DNA of 64,000 nucleotides from JBAXXL01 sp037127915 (GTDB lineage Bacteria; Bacteroidota; Ignavibacteria; Kapaibacteriales; UBA2268): positions 1-64,000 of the forward strand of contig JBAXXL010000005.1 in the NCBI GenBank assembly GCA_037127915.1, in the 5' to 3' direction. Positions 28,032-37,264 of the stretch are shown piece by piece. Under the pieces are notes generated by a model, which worked only from the letters and a program-made list of their open reading frames with translations, was not told where the DNA came from and did not search any database. Every line of letters begins with the position of its first letter. The first letter of the stretch is position 1. Position numbers and translations under genes: made by a program.

Positions 28032-29378
28032 ATGAAAACTCGAATTATAATTAAATTATCAATAATAGTTTTACTTATTATAAGTTGTGGCAGAGGTAGT
28101 CAAAATATAGTATATGTGAAACATTTAATTCAAGAAGGGAAAAGAATACAATTAGAGGTTTATGATTCAATTCAACTTGAAGAAACGGAAAATGTTATTA
28201 TCAATGATATATCTAATGCCGAGGTTGATGAAAAAGGGAATAATTTACTTATTACTGATAATTCCGGTAATCTGGTAGTTTTATATAATTATAAAACAGG
28301 CAAAGGAAAAAGATTTTTCATGGTTACGAAAGATTTTAGCGATTTTTTTGTACAAACCGGATGCGGCATCGGACCTGTAGAATACTTAACAGGTCGCAAA
28401 GTTGTAATTAATTCAATAAAAGAGCAAAGGGAAGAACTTTTAAAAAAAGGATTAAATCCTAATTTAGCTGGCAGTAATTTTTCAAATAGTGTTTATACCG
28501 CGAAATTTGTAAAAGATCAAATTAATATTTCAGCATTAATACATATTTCTTGCAAAACGGTAGATTCGTTACCCGAAGAAATTTGCATAACAAATCACCC
28601 ATGTTTAATCATAGAGGATAGTATATTAAGATTTCAATATATACTACCCTTAAGACAAAATACAAACAACTACAATATTGAGGGTTATTGCGCTGCACGC
28701 GGTCATGATTTCATATATAATGAAAAAAATAAAAAATTCTATACAACCGCAAAAAATGAAATTAATGACAAGTTTAAAATTATGGATAAATTAACTTCAG
28801 TAATGAAGTATAATGATAGCTGTACAAAATATGAAACTTGTGCAGAACTTCCAGAAGAATATTTAAAATCAAATTTAGGTTATAGACTTGAATGGAGTCC
28901 GAGTTTATTATATATTGAAGGAAGTGTTTATTGTGCATATCCGTATAGTGATTTTATTTATGATATTACGGATGAGCAAAAAGTAATTTTTAAAATTACT
29001 AATTTACCTTATGACAATGTGAACACTTTAGAGTATCTTTATAATGAAAAAATCGAATCTAAAAAAGAATTACCATATAACAAATTAATCGACTTGTTTG
29101 CCTTAAGAATATGGAAGTTATTTCCAATAAATAATAATATAGGGATAATCGTTTCTAGCGTAATAAAAAACAAAAAGACTAAATTACCAAATTATTTTTT
29201 CTTACAAGAGTATTCTACTAATGGCAAATTGGTGAATTATACTACTATACCCTTTAATAACAGTAACGGTTTATTCCGAAACGTTGCTTATGATAGAGCG
29301 AATAGCTCAATTATTATTTTTCGGAAGCATAATAACAAAGGATGGATTATGGAGAAAGCAAAATGGGTAAAAAAATAA
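28032..29378 (+). CDS. Lipoprotein, probable six-bladed beta-propeller
   Basis: A protein of 448 residues with a lipobox LIISCG (Cys19). The sequence reads as repeated four-stranded blades with turns such as EVDEKGNNLLITDNSGNLVVLYNYKTGKGKRFF and EWSPSLLYIEGSVYCAYPYSDFIYDI, similar to the six-bladed propeller lipoproteins common in Bacteroidota (PF17170-like). This is inferred from the repeat pattern; conservation is weak. It overlaps the following gene by 16 bases, so the two are translationally coupled. Confidence 0.7.
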   Translation: MKTRIIIKLSIIVLLIISCGRGSQNIVYVKHLIQEGKRIQLEVYDSIQLEETENVIINDISNAEVDEKGNNLLITDNSGNLVVLYNYKTGKGKRFFMVTKDFSDFFVQTGCGIGPVEYLTGRKVVINSIKEQREELLKKGLNPNLAGSNFSNSVYTAKFVKDQINISALIHISCKTVDSLPEEICITNHPCLIIEDSILRFQYILPLRQNTNNYNIEGYCAARGHDFIYNEKNKKFYTTAKNEINDKFKIMDKLTSVMKYNDSCTKYETCAELPEEYLKSNLGYRLEWSPSLLYIEGSVYCAYPYSDFIYDITDEQKVIFKITNLPYDNVNTLEYLYNEKIESKKELPYNKLIDLFALRIWKLFPINNNIGIIVSSVIKNKKTKLPNYFFLQEYSTNGKLVNYTTIPFNNSNGLFRNVAYDRANSSIIIFRKHNNKGWIMEKAKWVKK

Positions 29379-29755
29379 TTATTGTATTTATAATTTTGGT
29401 TTGCTCTTTGCATGCAAAAAATACACTTTTTGATGAATTAAAATTGAAAGCTGATCTCCAAAAAGATGAACAATTAGTTGTTATATATCAAGATATAGGC
29501 TCCTGCATTAAATGTTATCTGGAACCTCTCGCTAAAGTTTCAAATTTAGCAAAAGAAGGCAAGCTAAAAAAATATAAAATAATTGCATTAGTTCGGTGCG
29601 ATAGAGCAATTGAACTAAATGTTTTTAAAAAACAAACCGATTGGAAATATTATATGTATCGTGATGATGGTAAATCTCGAAAACAACTAGGTGCCAACGA
29701 CAATTGTAAAATTGTTGTTTTAAATTATTTTGGAAAAATATTAATTAAATTTTAA
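29363..29755 (+). CDS. Secreted thioredoxin-like protein with CxxC
   Basis: ATG 29363 is taken as the start because a clear signal peptide follows (MGKKIIIVFIILVCSLHA); an ATG 21 bases upstream only extends it without purpose. It has 130 residues. The mature protein has DIGSCIKCYLEPLAKV, a CxxC in the position expected for thioredoxin-type redox proteins, after a QLVVIYQ strand, and a later ANDNCKIVVLNYFGKIL strand pair. The fold is inferred. It sits between a propeller lipoprotein and a T9SS protein, so it may act in disulfide handling of envelope proteins. Confidence 0.65.
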   Translation: MGKKIIIVFIILVCSLHAKNTLFDELKLKADLQKDEQLVVIYQDIGSCIKCYLEPLAKVSNLAKEGKLKKYKIIALVRCDRAIELNVFKKQTDWKYYMYRDDGKSRKQLGANDNCKIVVLNYFGKILIKF

Positions 29756-29773
29756 ATTATTTTGGAGGTTTTT

Positions 29774-30982
29774 ATGCAAAAGAAATTTTATTATTCTTTG
29801 ATTGGGCTATTTTTAGCTTTATCTTCTTTATGTAATGCGCAGACTTGGATAAATAGTTCTACTGGTATAGGTAAACTTAGTACTAACAGTATAATTAAGG
29901 TTAATGATTATCTTTTTGCCGGTACTTGGAACGGTGGTGTTTTTATTTCAACTGATAATGGTGATAATTGGTCAGCATCAAATATGGGTTTAACTAATTT
30001 AAAAGTATATTGCTTATTAGAAAAAGACAGCAGGTTATTTGCCGCAACTTGGAATGGTGGTGTATTTTTGTCAACTGATATGGGAAGCAATTGGACTGAA
30101 GTTAATTCCGGCTTAACTAGTAAAGCAACTTCATATCTTGCTTCTAATACAAATAGTATTTTTGTTGGAACATATCCAGGTGGTGTTTTTTCCACTACAG
30201 ATTATGGAATGAACTGGGTAGCTATTAATCAGGGCTTATCTTGTTTAGATATTTCCTATGTTGCTGTCATTAATCAGAAAATATTTGCAACTACACATAG
30301 TGGTGGTGTGTTTATTTCATCAGACGGTGGCTCTAATTGGCAAATATCAAATGAGGGATTACCATATAAGAGTATTTCCGGAATCGCAGGTAACGAAACA
30401 AATATATTTATCGGTAATTTTGACGAAAAAGGCACTGAAAAAGGAGGTGTTTTTTATTCAGAAAATGGTGGTACTTCGTGGATTGATATTAATTCAAATA
30501 TTACTAGAATTCATATTCACAGTATAGTGAGTGACGGTAATTATGTTTTCGCTGGTGCTTACGGAAAAGTATTTTTTACTAAAGATAAAGGTGCTAATTG
30601 GTTGGATATTAGTAATGGGCTACCAAATAATCCAGTACTACGAATGTTAGTTATAGACAATTATTTATATGCTTGTATACAGAATAATGGTGTTTATAAA
30701 CTTAACATATCGGAAGTTAGTGTCAATGATAAAAATACGAATAATGATCTAATCATTTCTCCAAATCCTGCGAGCGATTATATCACAATAACTTTGAAAC
30801 CTTCCGAAGGTTTCGAACCTTCGGAAGGTTCGGTAATCCAAATCTTTAATACACTCGGCGAAACAGTGATGTCCACTGATGCACGGCACGCCGTGCCACT
30901 ACAAATCAATATTTCTGATTTGCCGAAAGGGATGTATTTTGTAAAAGTTGGCGATAAAACAGCAAAGTTTGTGAAGATGTAA
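29774..30982 (+). CDS. Secreted Asp-box beta-propeller protein with T9SS tail
   Basis: GGAGG at 29764-29768 fixes the ATG at 29774 (402 residues); an in-frame TTG upstream overlaps that site. Signal peptide ends CNAQT. Six Asp-box motifs occur at about 45-residue spacing: STDNGDNW, STDMGSNW, TTDYGMNW, SSDGGSNW, SENGGTSW and TKDKGANW, typical of six-bladed sialidase/YCF48-like propellers. No sialidase arginine triad was found, so binding rather than hydrolysis is likely. The last 85 residues form a T9SS tail (IISPNPASDYITITL ... LPKGMYFVKVGDKTAKFVKM) that contains two unusual palindromic insertions. Confidence 0.85.
   Translation: MQKKFYYSLIGLFLALSSLCNAQTWINSSTGIGKLSTNSIIKVNDYLFAGTWNGGVFISTDNGDNWSASNMGLTNLKVYCLLEKDSRLFAATWNGGVFLSTDMGSNWTEVNSGLTSKATSYLASNTNSIFVGTYPGGVFSTTDYGMNWVAINQGLSCLDISYVAVINQKIFATTHSGGVFISSDGGSNWQISNEGLPYKSISGIAGNETNIFIGNFDEKGTEKGGVFYSENGGTSWIDINSNITRIHIHSIVSDGNYVFAGAYGKVFFTKDKGANWLDISNGLPNNPVLRMLVIDNYLYACIQNNGVYKLNISEVSVNDKNTNNDLIISPNPASDYITITLKPSEGFEPSEGSVIQIFNTLGETVMSTDARHAVPLQINISDLPKGMYFVKVGDKTAKFVKM
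30798..30897. repeat. Two palindromes inside the coding sequence of a T9SS tail
   Basis: AACCTTCCGAAGG and CCTTCGGAAGGTT (30798-30810 and 30818-30830) form a near-perfect inverted repeat read in frame as KPSEGFEPSEGS. GCACGG and CCGTGC (30881-30896) form a second, read as DARHAVPL. Both lie where normal T9SS tails have short loops. Confidence 0.8.
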
Positions 30983-30997
30983 TCTATAACATAATTT

Positions 30998-31030
30998 AGT
31001 TGTGCCACACTTTGAAAGTGTGGCACAACT
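30998..31030. repeat. Perfect 16-bp palindrome after the Asp-box gene
   Basis: Arms AGTTGTGCCACACTTT and AAAGTGTGGCACAACT around a single G. No T-run follows, so it is more like a dispersed palindrome than a terminator. Its core matches the one at 3130. Confidence 0.85.
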
Positions 31031-31068
31031 TTACATTCTTCGGATGAGTATTGAAATCATATTTCTCA

Positions 31069-31094
31069 GGGTTCAAAATTTTGAACCCTTTTTT
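31069..31094 (+). terminator. Intrinsic terminator of the lipoprotein / thioredoxin-like / Asp-box unit
   Basis: The perfect palindrome GGGTTCAAAA/TTTTGAACCC is followed directly by a run of Ts. It lies about 90 bases after the stop codon and before the rhodanese gene. Confidence 0.8.
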
Positions 31095-31180
31095 ATTTCG
31101 TATAGCGACAAATCACCTACAACAATAAAAAAAAATATACGTCAAAATGTCATAATTATAAGACACTATTAAGAAATGCT

Positions 31181-31792
31181 ATGAAAGATTTTATTACAAA
31201 AAAGCACATTTACGAGATTATACTAATAATCGCAACCTCCGTTTTATTGGGTTTTGTTTACAATGCATTAAATCCTAAGAGATTACCACTGATTTACAAA
31301 CCTGCGAAAATCCAGAAAATATCGAATGACGAACTTTTCGGTCCGGCAGTTAAGCAAACTCAGGAAATCAAAACAAAAGCAAAAGACACGATCGTTCCAA
31401 AAGAAACAGCTCCAAAACCGGTTCTCGATACTCTCAAAAAAGCGAAAGCCGCACCTGCTGAATTGACATTAAGCAAAACGGTAGTCTATAGCCAAATGCT
31501 GAAAATCATAGGCAATAAAGATTTTGTCTTATTAGATGCTCGAAATTCAGAAGATTACGCTGAATCACATATAGGCAACGCAATCAACATTTTTCCTTAC
31601 GATCCTGAAAACGAAATCTTCGCGAAATTGCAAAAGCTACCGACAGACAAAAAAATCGTGGTTTACTGCGATGGCGGCAACTGCGATTCAAGCCATAAAT
31701 TAGCTGAATTTTTAGAAATGATGGGATTTGACAAAGTCTTTATTTATACCGGCGGATGGGAAGATTGGACAAAACATAAGGGCGGCAAATAA
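31181..31792 (+). CDS. Membrane-anchored rhodanese-domain protein
   Basis: A protein of 203 residues. One N-terminal membrane segment (about 12-28, IYEIILIIATSVLLGFVY), then a Lys/Pro-rich spacer to about 95, then a rhodanese domain (100-200). Domain marks are LLDARNSEDYAESHIGNAINI, VVYCDGGNC with the catalytic Cys163, and GFDKVFIYTGGWEDWTK. The active loop is C-D-G-G-N-C, with a second Cys at 168. The domain probably faces the periplasm. It ends one base before the sigma-54 activator gene begins, so the two form one unit. Sulfur transfer or cysteine-based sensing are both possible. Confidence 0.85.
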   Translation: MKDFITKKHIYEIILIIATSVLLGFVYNALNPKRLPLIYKPAKIQKISNDELFGPAVKQTQEIKTKAKDTIVPKETAPKPVLDTLKKAKAAPAELTLSKTVVYSQMLKIIGNKDFVLLDARNSEDYAESHIGNAINIFPYDPENEIFAKLQKLPTDKKIVVYCDGGNCDSSHKLAEFLEMMGFDKVFIYTGGWEDWTKHKGGK

Positions 31793-33016
31793 ATGGTAAG
31801 TTCACATTCTGATAGAAACATCAAAGAATTGATTCAACAGCAGTATTTGATAATCGGCAAATCTCAGCTTGTGTTGGATGCTGTCGATGTACTTTTGCAG
31901 GTCGCTCCTACCGACTTGAGCGTGTTAATAACCGGTGAAACAGGTACAGGTAAGGAAATTTTCGCAAAAGCCGTTCACGGGCTTAGTAAACGCAAGAAAA
32001 AACCTTTCCTCAGCGTAAATTGCGGTGCCATACCTGAGAATCTTTTGGAATCCGAACTGTTTGGCCACGAAAAGGGTGCTTTCACCGGAGCGGTTGACCA
32101 AAGAACCGGATTTTTCGAAGCGGCAAACGGCGGAACTTTATTTTTGGATGAAATCGGAGATTTACCATTACTTACTCAAGTTAAGTTACTTCGCGTTTTG
32201 GAATCGGGTGAATTTTTGCGTCTGGGTTCCTCTAATATCCAACAATGCGATGTCCGAATTATCGCCGCGACAAACTATAATCTTGACCAGCAGGTCGTTG
32301 ATGGAAAATTCCGTCAGGATTTATTTTTTCGTTTGAATTCCGTTCATATTTATTTACCTGCTTTACGCGAGCATACAGAAGATTTAACATTGCTTGTTGA
32401 TTACTTTGGCAATTTGGTCTGTACAAAATTGGGTATCAAGTTCGAAGGAATTGCCGATGATGCACTAAATATTATGAAATCTCTGCCTTGGAATGGAAAT
32501 GTACGCGAGTTGAAAAATATAATAAATACTATAATTACATTAGAAAAGACACCATACATTACATCGGATTCTTTGCGAAAATATATGCCTAACGTTCTTC
32601 CACCAAGCACAGGACAAATGTTTAACGTTACTTCAACAAATACTAACTCGGCTCTGGTTACTACCAAAAAGACTTTCAATATGAACCACGAAGTCGAAAT
32701 GCTTTATAAAACACTATTTGACATCCGCAATGAGCTAAGTGATGTACGCTTGGCAATGTCCAAACTTTGGGAACAAATGTTAAGCATTAAATCCGACACC
32801 GCAAATTTGAATTTTATACAACACCAAGAGCTAAACACTATTGAAACAGTCATTGAACATGAAGATATGACAATAGCTGAGTTGGAAAGAAAAATGATTG
32901 TCGCCGCTTTGAAAAAATATGCCGGTAATAGACGAAAAGCCGCTGATGCTCTCGGGATTAGCCAAAGAACGATATATCGAAAAATCGAAGACCATAATAT
33001 AAGCGATGATGAATGA
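31793..33016 (+). CDS. Sigma-54-dependent transcriptional activator without receiver domain
   Basis: A protein of 407 residues. The AAA+ domain (about 10-260) has Walker A GETGTGKE, the sigma-54 contact loop GAFTGA, Walker B GTLFLDEIGD and the arginine region LPALREH. After a low-complexity linker (residues 270-350) comes a Fis-type helix-turn-helix (MIVAALKKYAGNRRKAADALGISQRTIYRKI). No receiver, PAS or GAF domain precedes the AAA+ part, so the signal may arrive through a partner, perhaps the adjacent rhodanese. The target promoters are unknown. It shares ATGA with the start of the next gene. Confidence 0.93.
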   Translation: MVSSHSDRNIKELIQQQYLIIGKSQLVLDAVDVLLQVAPTDLSVLITGETGTGKEIFAKAVHGLSKRKKKPFLSVNCGAIPENLLESELFGHEKGAFTGAVDQRTGFFEAANGGTLFLDEIGDLPLLTQVKLLRVLESGEFLRLGSSNIQQCDVRIIAATNYNLDQQVVDGKFRQDLFFRLNSVHIYLPALREHTEDLTLLVDYFGNLVCTKLGIKFEGIADDALNIMKSLPWNGNVRELKNIINTIITLEKTPYITSDSLRKYMPNVLPPSTGQMFNVTSTNTNSALVTTKKTFNMNHEVEMLYKTLFDIRNELSDVRLAMSKLWEQMLSIKSDTANLNFIQHQELNTIETVIEHEDMTIAELERKMIVAALKKYAGNRRKAADALGISQRTIYRKIEDHNISDDE

Positions 33017-36000
33017 AGCTATTAATAGCCATATTGCTTTTACTGCCAATTTCACTTTATTCACAAGATATGGTTGCGGATAAATTTGCAATTTCAAAAG
33101 AAAGTAATACTAAGCTTTATAGTCATCAATTAATTAACTCTATAAATCATAAACTCTCATCAAATCCTGACGCAAAAGAACACTTCATTTTTATTTATTT
33201 CTCAAATAAACCTACACAAAATGAAGAGCACCAGCTAACAAGTAGAGGTGTTGTATTATACCCGAAAACTTTTGTTCCCCAAATTGGCAATCATCCCTAT
33301 TGTTTTCTTTTGGCAAAAATTCCTATCGATAGCATCGAATCGGTTTTAAAACTGGATTTTGTAAAAATGATAGCAGATGCCGAACAAAAGCTCTACCCAC
33401 AAAATAATTTATCAACCAAAATATCAAAAATTGATTCTGTTCATAACATCGGGTATTCCGGTGATAAAGTAAAAATTGCATTTTTAGATTCAGGTATAGA
33501 TTTGGGCTATAAATCCGACGAGTTATTGCCCACTATAATAGCTGTAGATTATTCAGCTTATCCCGATTCTATTGATATGGATGTTTATAATAGAGTTACC
33601 GGCCACGGAACACACGTAGTCGGTTGTGCTTTGGCAAAAGGTAAACTGTCGGAAAAAAATCAAATCAATGGCGGCGGCTCTTATCAAGCACCCGCTTATA
33701 ATTCCGGTTTAATATTTCTTAAAATTGGTGATGATAAAACTGCCGCTTGCACAGTAAAAGGTTTACAAGGAGCCGCCATAGATGCCGTAACGGATTTTGG
33801 AGCCAATATTATAACCCTCTCTTACGCTTCCCAGGATATTTATAACGATGGATCATCGGCTATGGAACAGACTATTGACTGGATTGCAAGCAAGGGCGTA
33901 CCTTTTTTTTGCTGTATAGGCAACTCAAGACATTTGAATGAACATTTTTCCGGCGAACTATCACCGGGTGAATTATCCCCTTTTATTCGGGTTGATTTAA
34001 ACAAAATAGTTTATTCAGCAAAACCATCAATAAATCTTGTTTGGACAGATTTAGTAAATGACAACGATTTAGACATTTATTATTACGACGCTAACCAACA
34101 GCCTATTACCGATAACATTAAATATGAACCAACTACAAGCCCTCGTGGTAATGGCTCTATTATTGCGAATGCTCTAATGAATAATTCCAGGGGAATCGGC
34201 AGTTATTATGTGAGAATAGAGAATAAATCAGATTTGCATCGTAAATATCATCTATATTTATATGATAAAAACCAAACAGCTAACACAGAATACTCTGTTT
34301 TTGCCAAACCGGATACTTTATATACACTCCTTTGGCCTTCAGCAGCGGATAGTGCTTTTTGCGTTGGTTCATACATATCTCGGAATTCTTGGATTTCTTC
34401 AGTTGGAAAAACAGTAACTAAACCCGAAAAATTAGGCAGTATCTCTGCATTTTCAGGGTGTGGACCAAGAATTGACGGACTTCAAAAACCTGATATAGTC
34501 GCTCCTGGTGAGAGTATAATTTCTTTACGAGATAGGTCAATGTATTATATTCCTACAGAACGCTGGATTGATAACGACGGCAATACTGAAGGATCCGCAA
34601 ATTATTATATTATGTCAGGAACTAGCATGTCCACTCCAATTGTTGCCGGTGTAGCGGCACTAATAATGTCTCGCTCACCCAAAGCCAGACCTTGCGACAT
34701 TTACAAAGCTATGCGTGAAACAGCCTTCCGTGACACTTTAACGGGATTAGATATAAATTTTATTTCGGGTTGGGGAAAATTAGATGCTTATAGCGCGATT
34801 AATTCTAATAACATACCAGATATCATTTCAATTAAGCCAGATAGTACTATTATTTGCGGTTCTGAACCGTTCATTGTTACAGTGCTTGGGAATTCCGCAT
34901 TTACGGAAGATAATATATTTAATATCCAATTATCGGACGCTGACGGGAAATTCACTAATCCATTAACCTTAGCAACCGGTAAACTTTATAATAATAATAA
35001 GATAGAATGTTCAATATCTGCTCATATTCCATCTTCTGTAAAATATAGAATTCGGGCAGTTTCGACCTCTCCTGCTGTAATTAGTGCAATTAATGATAAG
35101 GATTTGTCAATATCTAATTTCCCAGAACCTAAAATCAATGGCGATTCGATATGCTGTCATTCAATTCTCTATAACTATACAGCTCCAGGTGACGAATACG
35201 TTAAAAACACTTGGATTGTCGATGGCGGGATTATTACAAAAGAAGAGAATAATTTGTTAAGTGTGATGTGGATTGATAAAAACACCGGTACGGTTACATT
35301 GGAATCAGAAAATACACTGACTCATTGCAAAGCTGACATAAGTCTGCCGGTAAGGTTGAGGGTATCTCCAAGCGCAAATGTAATGGGCGATTTTATAGTA
35401 TGCAACGAACCTGAGTACAAATATTCCGTCGGTATTAGACCGGGAGAAAATACATTTTGGTCTGTTTATGGCGGTGAAATAATGGACTCCGCGTATAATT
35501 ACATTTCAGTAAAATGGGAAGACACCGAAAAATGCGGATTTACAACTATTGTTACAGATGATACTTGTAATGTTTCTAAAGAATATGAAGTTATGAACCT
35601 ACCAGCTAAAGTAAACGGCATTAGTGGTGAAACAAAGATTATCCAAAACTGCGTTTATGAATACAATACAACTTTATCTAACAAGGTTTATGATTATTGG
35701 ACTGTTAACGGCGGTATTATTCTTGATTCGATGACAGGAAAAATTTCAGTTCGTTGGATACGCCCCGGTAATGTCTCTATTAAATTAGCGCGCCACACTC
35801 AAACTTGCTCTTATGAACATATTAATGATGGTGTTGTAGAAGATAAATTTGGAGCTATATTAACAGGTAAATACCAAGTTTGCGAAAATAGCGTAGAGGA
35901 ATATACAGTTAGTAATCCGGATACAGCAGATTATCTATGGGAAATATCCTCAGGTAATATAATTGAAAACAAAGGCGATACAATATTGGTGCTTTGGAAT

Positions 36001-36783
36001 AAGACCGGTAATGGCAAAATAAAATTGATTAAATCAAAAGTATTTCATAATTATTTAGATACATTGATTCAAAACGTATCAATTTTGAAAAAACCCGAAG
36101 CTTTAATGCGCAAATTACCAAATTTTTGCAAAGACGCACCTCCCTATCAGCTCTCAGAAGGCACTCCATCTGGCGGCTTTTATATTGGAGAGGGTGTTAT
36201 GAATAATATTTTCAGCCCTGAGTTGGTAGAGCCGGGGAAAATCAGCGTGAAATATATTTATTTCGATAATCCCAATTGCAAGGATACAGTTGAGGGGTTT
36301 ATTAATGTTCATCCAACACCGCAAGCTCCTGAATTAATTAGACGGAACGATACATTGGTTGCTTTAGGTTCCGAAAGTTTTTATAATTGGTATAAGGACA
36401 ATGCCTTAATAAGCGAATTTGGTAAAAATACATATTTCCCATTATCAAATGGTATTTATAGCACTGCCTCCGTGAATTCTGATTCTTGTATATCTGATTT
36501 ATCGAATGCTATATTAATTAACAATACTGATATTATCGATAAAAACAAAGAATCTTTGTTCGAATTATCACCAAATCCGGCAAAAGATTTTATCGGCATA
36601 AAATTACTATCGCTTGGCTCAGGGTATTATTCTATTATCAATATGCAAGGGAAAATTTTAATTTACGGGGAATTGGTTTCGCATACTTCAAAAATTGATA
36701 TTTCCGGATTGGAAAGCGGAATTTATATTTTCCGAATAGAGATTGACAATAAAATGTTTAGAAAGATTTTTATTAAAATCTAA
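33013..36783 (+). CDS. Secreted subtilisin-like (S8) serine protease with T9SS tail
   Basis: A protein of 1256 residues whose ATG overlaps the stop of the activator gene (ATGA). Signal peptide ends LYSQD. The triad is Asp159 (FLDSGIDLG), His198 (GHGTHVVG) and Ser538 (MSGTSMSTP). The catalytic domain contains a long insertion between His and Ser (about 300-430, with a PPC-like strand region) and is followed by several repeated beta modules, with WIVDGGIITKE, WSVYGGEIMD and WTVNGGIILD as shared PKD-like cores. A T9SS tail ends the protein (LSPNPAKDFIGIKL ... SGIYIFRIEI). It is a likely surface or released protease. Confidence 0.92.
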   Translation: MKLLIAILLLLPISLYSQDMVADKFAISKESNTKLYSHQLINSINHKLSSNPDAKEHFIFIYFSNKPTQNEEHQLTSRGVVLYPKTFVPQIGNHPYCFLLAKIPIDSIESVLKLDFVKMIADAEQKLYPQNNLSTKISKIDSVHNIGYSGDKVKIAFLDSGIDLGYKSDELLPTIIAVDYSAYPDSIDMDVYNRVTGHGTHVVGCALAKGKLSEKNQINGGGSYQAPAYNSGLIFLKIGDDKTAACTVKGLQGAAIDAVTDFGANIITLSYASQDIYNDGSSAMEQTIDWIASKGVPFFCCIGNSRHLNEHFSGELSPGELSPFIRVDLNKIVYSAKPSINLVWTDLVNDNDLDIYYYDANQQPITDNIKYEPTTSPRGNGSIIANALMNNSRGIGSYYVRIENKSDLHRKYHLYLYDKNQTANTEYSVFAKPDTLYTLLWPSAADSAFCVGSYISRNSWISSVGKTVTKPEKLGSISAFSGCGPRIDGLQKPDIVAPGESIISLRDRSMYYIPTERWIDNDGNTEGSANYYIMSGTSMSTPIVAGVAALIMSRSPKARPCDIYKAMRETAFRDTLTGLDINFISGWGKLDAYSAINSNNIPDIISIKPDSTIICGSEPFIVTVLGNSAFTEDNIFNIQLSDADGKFTNPLTLATGKLYNNNKIECSISAHIPSSVKYRIRAVSTSPAVISAINDKDLSISNFPEPKINGDSICCHSILYNYTAPGDEYVKNTWIVDGGIITKEENNLLSVMWIDKNTGTVTLESENTLTHCKADISLPVRLRVSPSANVMGDFIVCNEPEYKYSVGIRPGENTFWSVYGGEIMDSAYNYISVKWEDTEKCGFTTIVTDDTCNVSKEYEVMNLPAKVNGISGETKIIQNCVYEYNTTLSNKVYDYWTVNGGIILDSMTGKISVRWIRPGNVSIKLARHTQTCSYEHINDGVVEDKFGAILTGKYQVCENSVEEYTVSNPDTADYLWEISSGNIIENKGDTILVLWNKTGNGKIKLIKSKVFHNYLDTLIQNVSILKKPEALMRKLPNFCKDAPPYQLSEGTPSGGFYIGEGVMNNIFSPELVEPGKISVKYIYFDNPNCKDTVEGFINVHPTPQAPELIRRNDTLVALGSESFYNWYKDNALISEFGKNTYFPLSNGIYSTASVNSDSCISDLSNAILINNTDIIDKNKESLFELSPNPAKDFIGIKLLSLGSGYYSIINMQGKILIYGELVSHTSKIDISGLESGIYIFRIEIDNKMFRKIFIKI

Positions 36784-37214
36784 TCTTCGTCATCATCTAA
36801 ATATGGTTTAGGCTCCCAGCTCTCACCTTCGCAAGGAATGTATTCCTCGCTTACGTGTTCGTCGTATATACTGCATAATTGCGCATCTCTGTTGAAATAC
36901 TTGCACGAACCGCATAAAGTTTCTTCTTTGAATTTCTTCATCCGTTGATTGAATTTGTTATATTGCTTATAAGCCGGATATGCCGCTAATAGCCATATAG
37001 CAAAAATTATTAGCCAAACATTTACATCGTAATGGAAATAATCGAGTAATAGCAAAATTACGCCGACTACAATCACAGTACGCAATAAAACACCCCATAC
37101 TATAGAACCGAAAGTAACTTTTGGTTTTAAGCTATGGTTATCCTCATCTGTTCCTTCGCGGAACATAAACAAGTCAAGAACTTTATAGACGTAATATTTT
37201 GGGCTTTTAATCAT
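36780..37214 (-). CDS. Two-span membrane protein with a C-terminal Cys cluster
   Basis: A protein of 144 residues. Two hydrophobic segments lie at about 33-55 (GSIVWGVLLRTVIVVGVILLLL) and 60-80 (NVWLIIFAIWLLAAYP). The cytoplasmic or periplasmic tail contains CGSCKYFNRDAQLC and, later, IPCEGE: four Cys spaced as in a small metal-binding site. The function is unknown. It is convergent with the S8 protease gene and overlaps its end by 4 bases, and it starts just after the gcvH terminator, so it probably uses a promoter within or beyond gcvH. Confidence 0.7.
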   Translation of the reverse strand: MIKSPKYYVYKVLDLFMFREGTDEDNHSLKPKVTFGSIVWGVLLRTVIVVGVILLLLDYFHYDVNVWLIIFAIWLLAAYPAYKQYNKFNQRMKKFKEETLCGSCKYFNRDAQLCSIYDEHVSEEYIPCEGESWEPKPYLDDDED

Positions 37215-37216
37215 AG

Positions 37217-37243
37217 AAAAAAAGCCGCCACGAATGACGGCTT
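37217..37243 (-). terminator. Intrinsic terminator downstream of gcvH
   Basis: On the minus strand AAGCCGTCA pairs imperfectly with TGGCGGCTT and runs into seven Ts. It lies about 20 bases past the gcvH stop and just before the start of the Cys-cluster gene; the T-run is close to that start, so partial read-through is likely. Confidence 0.7.
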
Positions 37244-37264
37244 AAAATATATATATTATTAGAA

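Noticed and set aside
31019..31036. Sigma-54 promoter (TGGCAC-like) before the rhodanese operon
   Set aside because: The TGGCAC is part of a perfect palindrome and the second element (TTGC) is absent at the right spacing.
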